DNA of 64,000 nucleotides from Gordonia namibiensis NBRC 108229 (GCF_000298235.1 NZ_BAHE01000061.1:41985-105984), one strand, 5' to 3'. Positions 27,896 to 37,027 are shown, counted from the stretch's first letter. Notes: generated by a model not told the origin, from the sequence alone. Numbers and translations are program-made.

Positions 27896-28639
27896 GTGAC
27901 CTTCTCCACTGCTGGTGAGCGCGATGCCGACCGGGTTCTGCGATCTCTCGCGAACATCCGCGATCTCGGGGGACTGCCGCTCGTCTCCGGCGGATCCACC
28001 TCGCACGGGGTGCTGATCCGCAGCGACGCGCCCTATCCGGACGACGACGATCCGGTCGGTGTGCCGTGGCCGCCGTCGACCGTGGTCGATCTGCGTGACC
28101 CGTCCGAGTCCGGCGCTGTACGGGTGACGTGGCCGGCCGAGGTCCGGCTGGTACACCGCCAGGTGTCGTCGGGAGCACGAGTGGACCGCCTCGCCGACAC
28201 CCCACTGACCGACATCTACACGGCGATGATGCAGACCGGTGGGGATCGGTTGACGGCGGCCCTCAACGCCTTCGACCCGGCCGGCCCGACCCTCGTCCAC
28301 TGCGCGGCCGGTAAGGACCGCACCGGCGTGATCGTCGCGATCGCCGAACTCCTCGCCGGTGTCGACGAGGCCGCGATCATCGCCGATTATCAGCAGACCG
28401 AGCAGAACATCGCCGGGGTCCTGGCGCGCCTGCAGCACCGCGACCGCGTTCCGAGGGGTACGTCGCTCGATGCGCCGATCCTGCGCACGCCGCGGGAGGC
28501 GATCGATCTGGTCATCGACGCCGTGACCGGGCATCGGGGTGGCCCGTGGGGCTGGTTCGAGGCGAACGGCGGCGACGTCGGCCATTTCGAGGGTTGGGTG
28601 GCGCGATTCGCGCCCGGCTCGGCACCCGGTTCGCGCTGA
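27896..28639 (+). CDS. Tyrosine/dual phosphatase, PtpB-like
   Basis: A 247-residue protein phosphatase with the P-loop HCAAGKDRTG (135-144; nucleophile Cys136, Arg142). The opening SLANIRDLGGLPLVSGG and VVDLRDPSE match the Y_phosphatase3 family to which mycobacterial PtpB belongs. PtpB enzymes hydrolyse phosphotyrosine and in some species phosphoinositides. The start is GTG with GGAGG 6 nt upstream. No signal peptide. Confidence 0.88.
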   Translation: MTFSTAGERDADRVLRSLANIRDLGGLPLVSGGSTSHGVLIRSDAPYPDDDDPVGVPWPPSTVVDLRDPSESGAVRVTWPAEVRLVHRQVSSGARVDRLADTPLTDIYTAMMQTGGDRLTAALNAFDPAGPTLVHCAAGKDRTGVIVAIAELLAGVDEAAIIADYQQTEQNIAGVLARLQHRDRVPRGTSLDAPILRTPREAIDLVIDAVTGHRGGPWGWFEANGGDVGHFEGWVARFAPGSAPGSR

Positions 28640-28939
28640 GAAACACCCCTGAGAACGGACCCTGACGACGTCGCCGTGCAGGGGCGTCGTCGACATCGTG
28701 TCAGCGGCCCGCCGCTGGAGGGCGGATCGCAGGGGCGGTTTTCAGCGAGTAACTGGTTCGCCGGATGAAATGGAACGACTCCGCGGACGGCCCGTCGGGC
28801 GTCAAGGGGTGGGCGCCCGACGGGCCTGGCGGAGAAACGTCGGGGTGGTGCATTCCTCCGCGACGCGTATGCCCGACGGTATGCCGCGCCAAACACGGGG
28901 GCGCCGCGACTACAGCCTGCTCGGTGCCCGCATTCCGCA
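28640..28939. other. Non-coding interval between convergent genes
   Basis: Three hundred bases with no supported gene. It holds a small hairpin at 28663-28692 (GACGACG/CGTCGTC), probably ending the phosphatase message, and a large perfect stem-loop at 28789-28826. Frames through it lack start signals and family resemblance. Confidence 0.6.
28789..28826. terminator. Bidirectional terminator-like stem-loop
   Basis: GGCCCGTCGGGCG (28789-28801) pairs perfectly with CGCCCGACGGGCC (28814-28826) with a 12-nt loop, between the convergent phosphatase and MurE-like genes. Confidence 0.7.
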
Positions 28940-30445
28940 TCAGGGCTGCGTATCGAGTGATTCCACGATGGCTCGTCGTAGTTCGGCCCGGTCGTCGAAG
29001 AAGGACGTCCGGGGACCGTACCGCCGGAAGGTGTCGCTCCCGCGCCCGGTCACGACCACGATGTCGTCGGGACGTGCCATGGACACCGCCCGGGTGAGCG
29101 CGGCTCCCCGATCCGGTTCTTCGACGACCACTGCGGAGTCCCCGTGGCGCGCTCCCCGTAGGACCTCGGCTCTGATCGCGTCCGGGTCCTCGTCCTCCGG
29201 ACTCTCATCGGTGACGATGACGACGTCTGCGTACTGTGCTGCCACCTGGCCCAACGGTCGGCGCTTGCCGGGATCCCGCCCGCCGGTCGCGCCGACCACC
29301 AGGATCAATCGTCCGCACGCGAGCGACCTCAGGTAGGGAAGCAGTGCGTGCTGACCTGCGGTGTTGTGCATGTAGTCGACGATCGCCACGAACGACTGGC
29401 CGGCACGGACGGGTTCACAACGTCCCGCGACGCCGGTCACCGACGAGATCCCTTCGGCGGCGGCCGCGACGTCGACCCCGTCGGCCACCACGCTGGTGAG
29501 GGCGAGGAGCGCGTTGGCGACCTGGTGGGGACCCAGGGTCTGTAGGCGGATGTCGCCGGTGCCGTACGGCGTGTGAGCGGTGAATCGGGTTCCTGTGTCG
29601 GCACAACGGATGTCGGTCGCATACACATCGGCAGTCGCGTCCAGGGCCGAGCATGTCCATGTCTCGGGAGCGGTGCCGGCTGCGAGGCGTGCACCCCAGT
29701 CGTCGTCGATGCTGATCGCAGCGATCTGCGTCCGCTCGACGGTGAACATGTCCGCCTTCGTCGCGAAGTAGGTCTCCATCGAGCCGTGATAGTCGAGGTG
29801 GTCGTCGCTCAAGTTGGCGAAGGCCATGACACGGAAGGCGGTGCCGTCGACGCGGTGCTGGTCGACGGCGTGGGAGGAGACCTCCATCGCACACCCGGTG
29901 ACACCGTGTCGCCGGAATGTCGCCAGCGTTCGCTGCAGCATGGGTGCCTCGGGGGTGGTGCGCGTCGGCACCAGGTCGTAGCCGGGGCCCCGGATGCGTG
30001 CGCCGGAGATCAGTCCGGCCGATTCGCCCGCCGCGGTGAGGGCGGCGTCGATGAAGTGGGTCGTGCTGGTCTTGCCGTTGGTGCCGGTGACACCGAAGAC
30101 GCGGAGATCGCGGGAGGGTTCGTCGTGGAACCAGGACGCCAACGGGCCCACCACTTTTCGCGGCTCGTCGACGATCAGGGTGGGGAGTGCCGACGACGGT
30201 CGGTCGCTGATCGCCAGGACCGCGCCGGCGGCTGCCACCTCGTCTTCGAAATCGAGCCCGTGCCAGCGACTCCCCGGAATCGCCAGGTACGCATCACCCG
30301 GGCGGACGGTGCGCGAGTCATCGACGAGATCGCGAACCATCCGGTGGCCGACACGGGGGTCACCGACGATCGGCGTTCCGAGGTACTCGGAGAGGCGATC
30401 GACGGTCATGCCCGATTTCGGGCTCACCCGAATCGGGAGCGTCAT
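28940..30445 (-). CDS. MurE-like Mur ligase family protein, paralogue
   Basis: A 501-residue ATP-dependent ligase with the full Mur fold: N-terminal UDP-binding-like region (DDSRTVRPGDAYLAIPGSRW), P-loop GVTGTNGKTSTTHF (118-131), carbamylated-Lys region FATKADMF (Lys230) and C-terminal GATGGRDPGKRRP. True diaminopimelate-adding MurE carries DNPR; here the aligned segment is TDESPEDEDP (412-421), so the Arg that contacts diaminopimelate is replaced. It lies outside any cell-wall cluster, 40 bases after the thiolase stop. The substrate is probably different. The ATG at 30445 lacks a good ribosome binding site; 30409 is an alternative. Confidence 0.82.
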   Translation of the reverse strand: MTLPIRVSPKSGMTVDRLSEYLGTPIVGDPRVGHRMVRDLVDDSRTVRPGDAYLAIPGSRWHGLDFEDEVAAAGAVLAISDRPSSALPTLIVDEPRKVVGPLASWFHDEPSRDLRVFGVTGTNGKTSTTHFIDAALTAAGESAGLISGARIRGPGYDLVPTRTTPEAPMLQRTLATFRRHGVTGCAMEVSSHAVDQHRVDGTAFRVMAFANLSDDHLDYHGSMETYFATKADMFTVERTQIAAISIDDDWGARLAAGTAPETWTCSALDATADVYATDIRCADTGTRFTAHTPYGTGDIRLQTLGPHQVANALLALTSVVADGVDVAAAAEGISSVTGVAGRCEPVRAGQSFVAIVDYMHNTAGQHALLPYLRSLACGRLILVVGATGGRDPGKRRPLGQVAAQYADVVIVTDESPEDEDPDAIRAEVLRGARHGDSAVVVEEPDRGAALTRAVSMARPDDIVVVTGRGSDTFRRYGPRTSFFDDRAELRRAIVESLDTQP

Positions 30446-30485
30446 CCACCGGTGGTACCCGCCTTCGGGGTCGCGAAACCTGAGG

Positions 30486-31724
30486 TCACACCCGCTCGAA
30501 AATCGCGGTGAGTCCTTGCCCGCCGCCGATGCACATGGTCTCGAGGCCGAAACGCGCCTCACGACGGTCGAGTTCACGAAGCAGCGTCGTCAGAATCCGG
30601 ACGCCCGTCGCACCGACCGGGTGGCCGAGCGAGATGCCCGATCCGTTGACGTTGGTGCGGTCGAAATCGGCGTCGGTGAACTTCCACTCCCGGGTGACCG
30701 CGAGCGCCTGGGCGGCGAAGGCCTCGTTCAACTCGATGAGGTCGATGTCGGCGAGTTCGAGGCCCGCGCGCGACAACGCCTTCGCGGTGGACGGGACGGG
30801 GCCGATGCCCATCACCTCCGGCCCGACACCGGCGACCGCCCAGGTGACCAAACGGGCGAGCGGTTTGAGGCCGAGACGCTCGGCGTTCGCGCGGGTGGTC
30901 ACCAGTGTGGCTGCGGCGCCGTCGTTCTGGCCGCTGGCGTTACCCGCGGTGACGGTGGCCTCGGGATCGGACCTGCCCATGATCGGCCGCAGCCGGGCCA
31001 GTGACTCCAGCGTGGTGTCGGCACGGGGGTGCTCGTCGCGGTCGACGACCGTGTCGTCGCCCTTGCGCTGCGGGACCGACACGGGGACGATCTCTTCCGC
31101 GAACTTGCCGCTCTCGATGGCGGCCACCGCACGACGGTGCGATTCGACGGCCAGCTCGTCCTGTTCCTGTCGCGGGATCGAGTATTCGCGGCGCAGGTTC
31201 TCCGCGGTCTCGAGCATGCCGCCGGGAACCGGATGGTTCTTGCCGCCCGACGTGACGCGGCCACGGGCCAGTCGATCGTGCAGAGCTGCCGGCGCGCCCT
31301 TGGCACCCCACCGCATCGATTCGGTGTAATACTCTGCGCGACTCATCGATTCGACGCCGCCGGCGATGACCAGGTCGGCGACCCCGGTCTGGATGCGCAT
31401 CGCGGCGTCGAGAACCGCCTGCAGGCCCGAGCCACAGCGACGGTCGAGCTGCGAACCCGGCACGGTGATGGGGAGGCCCGCATCGAGTGCGGCGACACGC
31501 CCGATCGCCGGCGCCTCGCCGTTCGGGTAGCACTGCCCGAAGATGACGTCGTCGATGCTCGCCGGATCGATCCCGGTGCGACGCAACAGTTCGGAGAGGA
31601 CGGTGGCGGCCAGTTCGGTGGCCGGTACGTCGACGAACGAGCCGCCGTAGCGTCCCACCGGCGTGCGGAGCGGCTCGCAGATGACGACGTCGTCGGCTGC
31701 GGGGGGCGGCGTGCTGACGGTCAT
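30486..31724 (-). CDS. Thiolase family acetyl-CoA C-acyltransferase
   Basis: Cleaves 3-oxoacyl-CoA to acetyl-CoA and a shortened acyl-CoA. The 412-residue protein has the acyl-accepting Cys97 (DRRCGSGLQAV), VESMSRAEYY, NEAFAAQALAV, the catalytic His in GHPVGATG and CIGGGQG at the C-terminus. Start ATG with AAGGAA 8 nt upstream; it overlaps the CoA-ligase stop by 4 nt. Last step of the catabolic operon. Confidence 0.93.
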   Translation of the reverse strand: MTVSTPPPAADDVVICEPLRTPVGRYGGSFVDVPATELAATVLSELLRRTGIDPASIDDVIFGQCYPNGEAPAIGRVAALDAGLPITVPGSQLDRRCGSGLQAVLDAAMRIQTGVADLVIAGGVESMSRAEYYTESMRWGAKGAPAALHDRLARGRVTSGGKNHPVPGGMLETAENLRREYSIPRQEQDELAVESHRRAVAAIESGKFAEEIVPVSVPQRKGDDTVVDRDEHPRADTTLESLARLRPIMGRSDPEATVTAGNASGQNDGAAATLVTTRANAERLGLKPLARLVTWAVAGVGPEVMGIGPVPSTAKALSRAGLELADIDLIELNEAFAAQALAVTREWKFTDADFDRTNVNGSGISLGHPVGATGVRILTTLLRELDRREARFGLETMCIGGGQGLTAIFERV

Positions 31725-33415
31725 GCGGGTGTTCCTTTGCGATAGTCCACTTCCTGGCCGGACCATCTCTGCGCCCACTCGCGCAGTTCGACGGCCCGGA
31801 TCTTGGTCCCGTTGCCGCCCGAGGTGGTCGGCATCTGGTCGATGACATGGACGGCCGCGGGCACCTTGAAGGCGGCCAGGCGATCACGGCACCAGGTCTT
31901 CAACGACGGGGCGTCGAGGTCTGCGCCGGCGTCGACCGGCACGACGAAGGCCACGGCCTCGGTGTAACCACCCGAACCGGTGAGCCCGACGACCTTCGCT
32001 GTCTGCACGTTCTCGTGTTCGGCGAGACGGTGCTCGATCTCGGCCGGGTCGACGAGGAAACCGCGCAGCCGCAGCACATCCCCCATGCGGCATACGTAAC
32101 GGAATCCGCCGGTGTCGACGCGTGCGAGATCGCCGCTGCGGAACCAGCCGTCCGCGGCGAACGCACGCGCGGCGGCATCCGGGTTGCCGAGGTAGGCGTC
32201 GACGACGTTGGGGCCGCGGAACTGCAGTTCACCCTCCTCGCCGATGCCCAGTACACGATCGTCGAGTGGGTCGACGACGCGTACCTCGATGGCGGACTCG
32301 ACCGGACGGCCACCGCCGTTCCACCGCACCGACTCGGGGTCGTCGGACGACCAGAGCAGCGCCAGGGCGAAGACCTCCGACGAGCCGAAGACGCCGGTCG
32401 TCTGCGCCCCGGCCTCGTCGCGTGCCCACCGTGCGATGTCGTGGGACCTGCCGAGAAAGTCGGCGATGCCGAGCCAGCGCAACGAGGTCAGATCGGTTAG
32501 CCGGCCGTCGTGCCAGGTGTCGTAGAGGCGCCCGAAGAGGTCGTCACCGCCGACGATGTGGGTGACGCGCAACGATTCGACCCGGGCGAGGGTCGCCGCG
32601 GCGTCGAAGACGGGCTCCATCAGGATGGCTGCACCACCCGCGAGACCGGCCATGGCCGTGCTGAATCCGAAGACACCGGACACCGGCAGAACGCCCAGGA
32701 TCACGTCGCCCTCGCGGACGCCCATGAGCACCGAGTCGGCATGCGCGTGCCGGACCACGGCCGAATCCCGGTGGGCGGCGAGCTTGGGTGTCCCGGTGGA
32801 ACCGGAGGTCGTGAACGCGACCGCGAGTTCGCCGGAACGCGCGGCTCGTTCGCCTGCCGGGGTCCATTCCGCCGTCGACGGGGTCGCGGATGCGGAGACG
32901 CCCGTGGTGTCGCCGCTGCCGGCGATCCAGGCCCCGGCACCGAGATCGAAATCGGAAGCCGTCGCGTCGGGGTTCGACGGCCCGGGGACCACCGCGACCG
33001 CCGGGAGAGGATCGGCCGCGTGACTCGCCTCGCGCAGGGTGCCGAAGATGTCGAGTCCGTGGAACTGTGCGGGGACGGCCACCACCGCGGGGCGTGCCGA
33101 TGTCAGGATGTGCGCGACCTCGCCGACGTTGTACCGGGTGTTGACCCCGATGACGTGCGCGCCGAGCGCGGATGCGGCGAACTGCCAGACCAACGCGTCG
33201 GACCAGTTGGGCAGGTACACCGCCAGACACTGGCCGCGGCGGATGCCGATGCGGGACAGTTCTTCTCGCAACTGATCGACACGACGGCCGAGTTCGGAGC
33301 GGGTGAGGGTGATGACCTCGCCGTCGGCGACATCCATCGCGACCGGGGTGTCGGGGGACTGGTGAACGAGATCGGCGAGCATTCCGGCGAGCGTGGGATG
33401 GGTTGTGAGGGTCAT
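31721..33415 (-). CDS. AMP-binding acyl-CoA ligase
   Basis: Activates a carboxylic acid to its CoA thioester with ATP. The 564-residue protein has the AMP-binding motif TTSGSTGTPKLAAH, GVFGSSEVFAL, GWFRSGDLARVD, YVCRMGDVLRLRGFLVDPAE and a C-terminal Lys in GGNGTKIRAVEL. Length and motif order fit the class I adenylate-forming family. ATGA overlap with the hydrolase gene. The substrate cannot be told from sequence alone. Confidence 0.92.
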   Translation of the reverse strand: MTLTTHPTLAGMLADLVHQSPDTPVAMDVADGEVITLTRSELGRRVDQLREELSRIGIRRGQCLAVYLPNWSDALVWQFAASALGAHVIGVNTRYNVGEVAHILTSARPAVVAVPAQFHGLDIFGTLREASHAADPLPAVAVVPGPSNPDATASDFDLGAGAWIAGSGDTTGVSASATPSTAEWTPAGERAARSGELAVAFTTSGSTGTPKLAAHRDSAVVRHAHADSVLMGVREGDVILGVLPVSGVFGFSTAMAGLAGGAAILMEPVFDAAATLARVESLRVTHIVGGDDLFGRLYDTWHDGRLTDLTSLRWLGIADFLGRSHDIARWARDEAGAQTTGVFGSSEVFALALLWSSDDPESVRWNGGGRPVESAIEVRVVDPLDDRVLGIGEEGELQFRGPNVVDAYLGNPDAAARAFAADGWFRSGDLARVDTGGFRYVCRMGDVLRLRGFLVDPAEIEHRLAEHENVQTAKVVGLTGSGGYTEAVAFVVPVDAGADLDAPSLKTWCRDRLAAFKVPAAVHVIDQMPTTSGGNGTKIRAVELREWAQRWSGQEVDYRKGTPA

Positions 33416-34284
33416 GACACCGCCTCCGGGGTGCGGCTCCCGGCTGGGAGGGATCGCAGCCAGGCGTCGGCGAGTGTTCCGAAGTCGAGGAGCTCTTCCA
33501 TCGGGTAGTGGCCGTACCCCGCCAGCTCGGTGAATTGTGCACGCGGGCCGTCGAGTTCGTTGATCTCGGCGGCGGCGTGACGGACGGCGTCGACGCTGAT
33601 CCACGGGTCGTCGGCGCCGCAGATCAGGTGCAGGCCGCAGGTGAGATCGGAGAGCCGGTCGCGGACATCGTGACTACCCCAGCCGATGAGGTCCGACGAC
33701 GAGATCTCCGGGTCCTCACGTTTGTGCATGAGACCGATCAGATGTGCCTGCGCGGCGGGTACTGCCCGCCCGACGGAGGCGAGACTGCCGAGGTAGGTGC
33801 GCTCCGCTCGGGCCGGGCCGGCCACATCCTCGAGTTCGCGTCGCAGGCCGGCGATCTTGACGCGGCCCGGTCCGGCCTCGGCGGCCATCGCGACTGCTCC
33901 GGCGAGCGGATACTCCGGCCGCGTCGCCAGCTCCAGTGTGAGCTTGCCGCCGATGGAACAGCCGATGACATAGGGCCGTTCGACGTCCAGCTGCCGCAGG
34001 ACGGTGGTCAACCAGTCCGCGTAATCGACGAGGCTCGTGACCGGGCCCGTCGGGCAGGGTTCGGAACGACCGTGACCCGGCAGGTCCGGCACGACGACGC
34101 GGTACCCACGGTCGGCGATGTCCTGCGCGGCACGGCGCCATTGGACGCCGCTCTGCCCCGCGGTGTGGATGCACAGCACGGTCGGGGTGTCGGCGATGCG
34201 CTCACCGGAGGCCGTGGGATCGGCGGTGACGATCTCGACGAACGCCAGAGCGCCCTGGATCTCGAGGTAGCGTGCCTCGATCAT
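33412..34284 (-). CDS. Alpha/beta hydrolase
   Basis: A 290-residue serine hydrolase with PDLPGHGRS, nucleophile Ser110 in GCSIGG, an acid in CGADDPW and a C-terminal His in GYGHYPMEE. Inside a CoA-dependent catabolic operon it may cleave an ester, a lactone or a C-C bond. It overlaps both neighbours by 4 nt. Confidence 0.88.
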   Translation of the reverse strand: MIEARYLEIQGALAFVEIVTADPTASGERIADTPTVLCIHTAGQSGVQWRRAAQDIADRGYRVVVPDLPGHGRSEPCPTGPVTSLVDYADWLTTVLRQLDVERPYVIGCSIGGKLTLELATRPEYPLAGAVAMAAEAGPGRVKIAGLRRELEDVAGPARAERTYLGSLASVGRAVPAAQAHLIGLMHKREDPEISSSDLIGWGSHDVRDRLSDLTCGLHLICGADDPWISVDAVRHAAAEINELDGPRAQFTELAGYGHYPMEELLDFGTLADAWLRSLPAGSRTPEAVS

Positions 34285-35015
34285 GAGTTCACCTCCTGGG
34301 CCAATGCCCGCGCGTTCTGGATGATCGCGTGCAGCGGCTTGGTCAATCGCAGGTACTCGTAACCGTTACCGGCTGAGGAGAATTCACCGCGAAGTGCGCG
34401 CCGCATGAAGTCGTCGGAGTCGGACTGCATGAGGTCCACCCAGGACGCGGGGGAGGCCTCGAAGGTGAAGGTGGCGCCCAGGAGGGAGCGCCGGGTGACG
34501 TCGATGACCTGCCCCTTGTAGATGCGCAGGTGCACCTCGCGGGTGCCGCAACGTAGTCCGACGGTGCCGTCCCAGGTGGAGACCGACGAGGTGAACGCGG
34601 CGTCCTGGTGTAGGCGGGCGCGCAGCTGCTCACCCCACTCGACCGAGCAGAAGTCGAGCTCGGGCACCGGCTGGGGATCGACCTCGGTACACCATGTCTC
34701 CGTGCCGGATTCGCGTACCCGGCCGGCGTCGTCGATCAGGCGGACCTCGCGGTCGATGCAGTCGGCGCCGACCCTGGTCACCACGGTGGTCGCATGGACG
34801 TGATCGGTTTCGGCGATGGGGGTGGTCGCCGACCAGGAGATGGCGACACGTTCCGCGCACGGGACCGGGTCGGTGAGCCACTCGGCGAGAACCATCCCGA
34901 AAGACGGTGAACGTGATGGAATGCGGAGCCCGTGGCGTTGGAGGACGTCGGCAGCGAGGTGGGTGCGGGTGGAGGTCCGGACTCCGACGCGGAGCGAGGC
35001 GATGGCGGTGGTCAT
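34281..35015 (-). CDS. Hotdog-like plus SCP2-like two-domain protein
   Basis: A 244-residue protein of unfamiliar composition. The N-terminal part (about 5-120) resembles a hotdog thioesterase/dehydratase (RVGVRTSTRTHLAADVLQRHG, VRLIDDAGRVRESGTETW). The C-terminal part (about 125-240) resembles an SCP2 sterol-carrier domain (EVHLRIYKGQVIDV, FTFEASPASWVDLMQ, ALRGEFSSAGNG). Both assignments are by pattern only. It sits in the operon where an enoyl-CoA hydratase would be expected, so a hydratase or thioesterase role with lipid binding is possible. ATGA overlap with the dehydrogenase. Confidence 0.65.
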   Translation of the reverse strand: MTTAIASLRVGVRTSTRTHLAADVLQRHGLRIPSRSPSFGMVLAEWLTDPVPCAERVAISWSATTPIAETDHVHATTVVTRVGADCIDREVRLIDDAGRVRESGTETWCTEVDPQPVPELDFCSVEWGEQLRARLHQDAAFTSSVSTWDGTVGLRCGTREVHLRIYKGQVIDVTRRSLLGATFTFEASPASWVDLMQSDSDDFMRRALRGEFSSAGNGYEYLRLTKPLHAIIQNARALAQEVNS

Positions 35016-36205
35016 GACCCGGCCCTGCCCAACAGCTCGTCGGAGATGATCCGCATCTGGATCTCGCTGGTGCCCTCGAAGATCTTGGTGAGACGTGCGT
35101 CGCGCCAATGCCGTTCGACCTGGAAGTCGGTGGTGTATCCGGCGCCGCCGTGGATCTGGACGGCTTCACTCGTCACCCGTTCGGCCATCTCGGTGGCGAC
35201 GAGCTTGCACATCGATGCCTCGAGCGAACACCGCCGGCCGGTGTCGATGTCGGTGGCGACCGAGTACATCAGTTGCCGGGCCGCCTCGATGTCGGCGGCC
35301 ATCTTGGCGATCTTGAAACGCAGGTGCTGGAAGTCCGCGAGTTCGTGGCCGAACTGCTTGCGGGTGTGCATGTAGGCGATGGAGTCCTCGAGCGCGGCAC
35401 GGGCCAGACCGATGGCGCGTGCGGCGGTGTGGGCGCGCCCGACCTCCAGGCCGCTGACCGCGAGGTAGAAGCCCTTGCCCTCCTCGCCGAGCATGCGGTC
35501 GGCCGGGATGCGGAAGTTGTCGAACGACAGTTCCCAGGTGTTCCAGCCGAAGTAGCCGATCTTGCGGACCTTGGTGCCGGAGATGCCCTCGGGGAACTCG
35601 CCGCGTTCCTTCTCGACGAGGAAGGCGCTGATACCGCGGTGGGGTTTGGCCGGGTCCTTGTTCGGATCGGTGCGGGCGAACAGGACGAGGTAGTCGGCCT
35701 CGTCGGCATAGGTGCACCACATCTTGGTGCCGCTGACGACCCACTCGTCGCCGTCACGGGTGGCCCGGCAGGAGATGTTGGCGACATCGGAGCCGGCCTC
35801 GGCCTCGGAGAGCGCATAGGCGCCGAGGTATTCGCCGCGCGCCACGCGTGGCAGCAGGGCGGCTTCCTGCTCGGGGGTGAAGCCGCCGCCCATGCCGTTG
35901 CCGCGCGCCAGCAGTCCGGAGACGCTCATCCACGCCCGCGAGAGTTCCTCGGCGACAAGGCAGTACTCGAAGACGCCGAGCCCCAGGCCCCCGTACTCCT
36001 CGGGGATCATGATGCCGAAGAACCCGACCTCGGCCATCGCCTTCTTGAGGGTGTCGGGAATGGTGCCCTGGACGGGGTCGAGCTCGTTGGCAACCGGCAG
36101 GACCTGCTTCATCGCGAAATCGCGGGCAAGGTCGCGGATGGCGAGGCGCTCCTCGGTCAGGTAGCGCGGGCTGTCGGTCCGGGGCTGTGACGGCCGATGG
36201 GTCAT
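35012..36205 (-). CDS. Acyl-CoA dehydrogenase
   Basis: Introduces a 2,3 double bond into an acyl-CoA with FAD. The 397-residue protein has FGIMIPEEYGGLGLG, the FAD motif YALSEAEAGSDVANI, WVVSGTKMWCTYADEADYLV, and the C-terminal IFEGTSEIQMRII with the catalytic Glu. First gene of the five-gene overlapping operon; ATG with AGGAG 6 nt upstream. Its promoter carries the TetR operator at 36262. Confidence 0.94.
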   Translation of the reverse strand: MTHRPSQPRTDSPRYLTEERLAIRDLARDFAMKQVLPVANELDPVQGTIPDTLKKAMAEVGFFGIMIPEEYGGLGLGVFEYCLVAEELSRAWMSVSGLLARGNGMGGGFTPEQEAALLPRVARGEYLGAYALSEAEAGSDVANISCRATRDGDEWVVSGTKMWCTYADEADYLVLFARTDPNKDPAKPHRGISAFLVEKERGEFPEGISGTKVRKIGYFGWNTWELSFDNFRIPADRMLGEEGKGFYLAVSGLEVGRAHTAARAIGLARAALEDSIAYMHTRKQFGHELADFQHLRFKIAKMAADIEAARQLMYSVATDIDTGRRCSLEASMCKLVATEMAERVTSEAVQIHGGAGYTTDFQVERHWRDARLTKIFEGTSEIQMRIISDELLGRAGS

Positions 36206-36261
36206 GGCCTTCTCCTAGTGAATGCGGGCCGAAGTGATCGGGGAAGTGCGGTGATCACTCA

Positions 36262-36275
36262 TTAACGGTCGTTCA
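36262..36275. promoter_or_regulatory. TetR operator at the catabolic operon promoter
   Basis: On the minus strand TGAACG-AC-CGTTAA, extended to ...AATG. It starts 2 nt after a -10 box TCTAAT (plus 36278-36283), which is 17 bp from a -35 TTGACC (plus 36301-36306). The same 16-mer, differing only in the two central bases, stands at 37014. A repressor here would block the acyl-CoA dehydrogenase operon. Confidence 0.75.
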
Positions 36276-36277
36276 CC

Positions 36278-36306
36278 ATTAGAGCATCGGGTCATGCTGA
36301 GGTCAA
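36278..36306 (-). promoter_or_regulatory. Promoter of the catabolic operon
   Basis: TTGACC - 17 bp - TCTAAT on the minus strand, a near-consensus housekeeping promoter, reading into the acyl-CoA dehydrogenase gene with the operator directly downstream. Confidence 0.7.
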
Positions 36307-36918
36307 TGGACGAGCGAGGTCGGGACGGTATCCGACGAGGTTGAGTGCGTACTGGCCGTAATCCTCGGCGACCTCGGCTGCGGTCCGGGGGCCGTCCGGG
36401 CGGAACCACACCGGGATCCCGGCGCACATCAGGAGAACCGCGGTGACCGCCTGATGGACCCGATCGACGTGGAAAAGCCCCTGTTCAACCGCTCTTTCGG
36501 CGATGTCGATGAACTGTTGTTCCTGTGCGTCGCGCGATCCGACCACGCGCTTGCGGTCGATCTCGCCGAGATAGCGCAGCTCGGTGTTCGCCACCAGGCA
36601 CTCGCGCGGCCGCTTGGCGGTGTACAGCGCATGGGCGACTACTGCAGCTCGCCACTGCTCGACGGGATCTTTCCCGGCCCGACGGATCGCGTTGCGAGTC
36701 GCGGTGAACTGTTCGTCGCTCGCGGTCCGCAGGATCTCAACCAGTAGATCGGACTTGTTCTCGAAGTGGTTGTAGACGTTTGCAGCGCTGCAACCTGCAC
36801 GGTTACCGATGGTTCGCATGGTTGCACCGTGGAAACCGGCCGTGAAGAACTCGTCGAGTGCGGCGTCGAGGATGCGGTCGCGGGACGCTGCGGTCGCCGA
36901 AGGCGATCGAGTGTTCAT
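36292..36918 (-). CDS. TetR-family repressor of the catabolic block
   Basis: A 208-residue TetR protein with an N-terminal helix-turn-helix (about 12-60; RILDAALDEFFTAGFHGATM, IGNRAGCSAANVYNHFENKS) and a helical ligand domain. It lies between two outward-reading units that share one operator type, which makes it the obvious candidate repressor of both, presumably released by a pathway acyl-CoA. The stop lies within the operon promoter. Leaderless start behind TAGTCT at 36925. Confidence 0.9.
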   Translation of the reverse strand: MNTRSPSATAASRDRILDAALDEFFTAGFHGATMRTIGNRAGCSAANVYNHFENKSDLLVEILRTASDEQFTATRNAIRRAGKDPVEQWRAAVVAHALYTAKRPRECLVANTELRYLGEIDRKRVVGSRDAQEQQFIDIAERAVEQGLFHVDRVHQAVTAVLLMCAGIPVWFRPDGPRTAAEVAEDYGQYALNLVGYRPDLARPLTSA

Positions 36919-36924
36919 GTGCTC

Positions 36925-36930
36925 AGACTA
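36925..36930 (-). promoter_or_regulatory. Putative -10 box for leaderless tetR gene
   Basis: TAGTCT on the minus strand, then 6 nt, then ATG at 36918. No operator copy overlaps it. Confidence 0.45.
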
Positions 36931-36974
36931 GGTCGAAGTGATGTCACCAGCAACGACGGCGGTGCCAGGCGCTG

Positions 36975-37003
36975 TTGACCTGCGGATTCCGCGGCTTTAT
37001 GGT
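36975..37003 (+). promoter_or_regulatory. Promoter of the SnoaL-like gene
   Basis: TTGACC (36975-36980), 17 bp, TATGGT (36998-37003). The operator copy at 37014 begins 11 nt after the -10, about at the transcription start. Confidence 0.7.
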
Positions 37004-37013
37004 GTGGAACACG

Positions 37014-37027
37014 TGAACGCACGTTAA
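37014..37027. promoter_or_regulatory. TetR operator at the SnoaL/SDR promoter
   Basis: TGAACG-CA-CGTTAA, followed by TG, matching the site at 36262 in all positions except the two central ones. It overlaps the start of the SnoaL-like transcript. Confidence 0.75.

Noticed and set aside
28698..29336. 212-codon plus-strand frame over the MurE-like gene end
   Set aside because: Shadow of the MurE-like gene and of the intergenic hairpin; Ser/Arg-rich without motifs.
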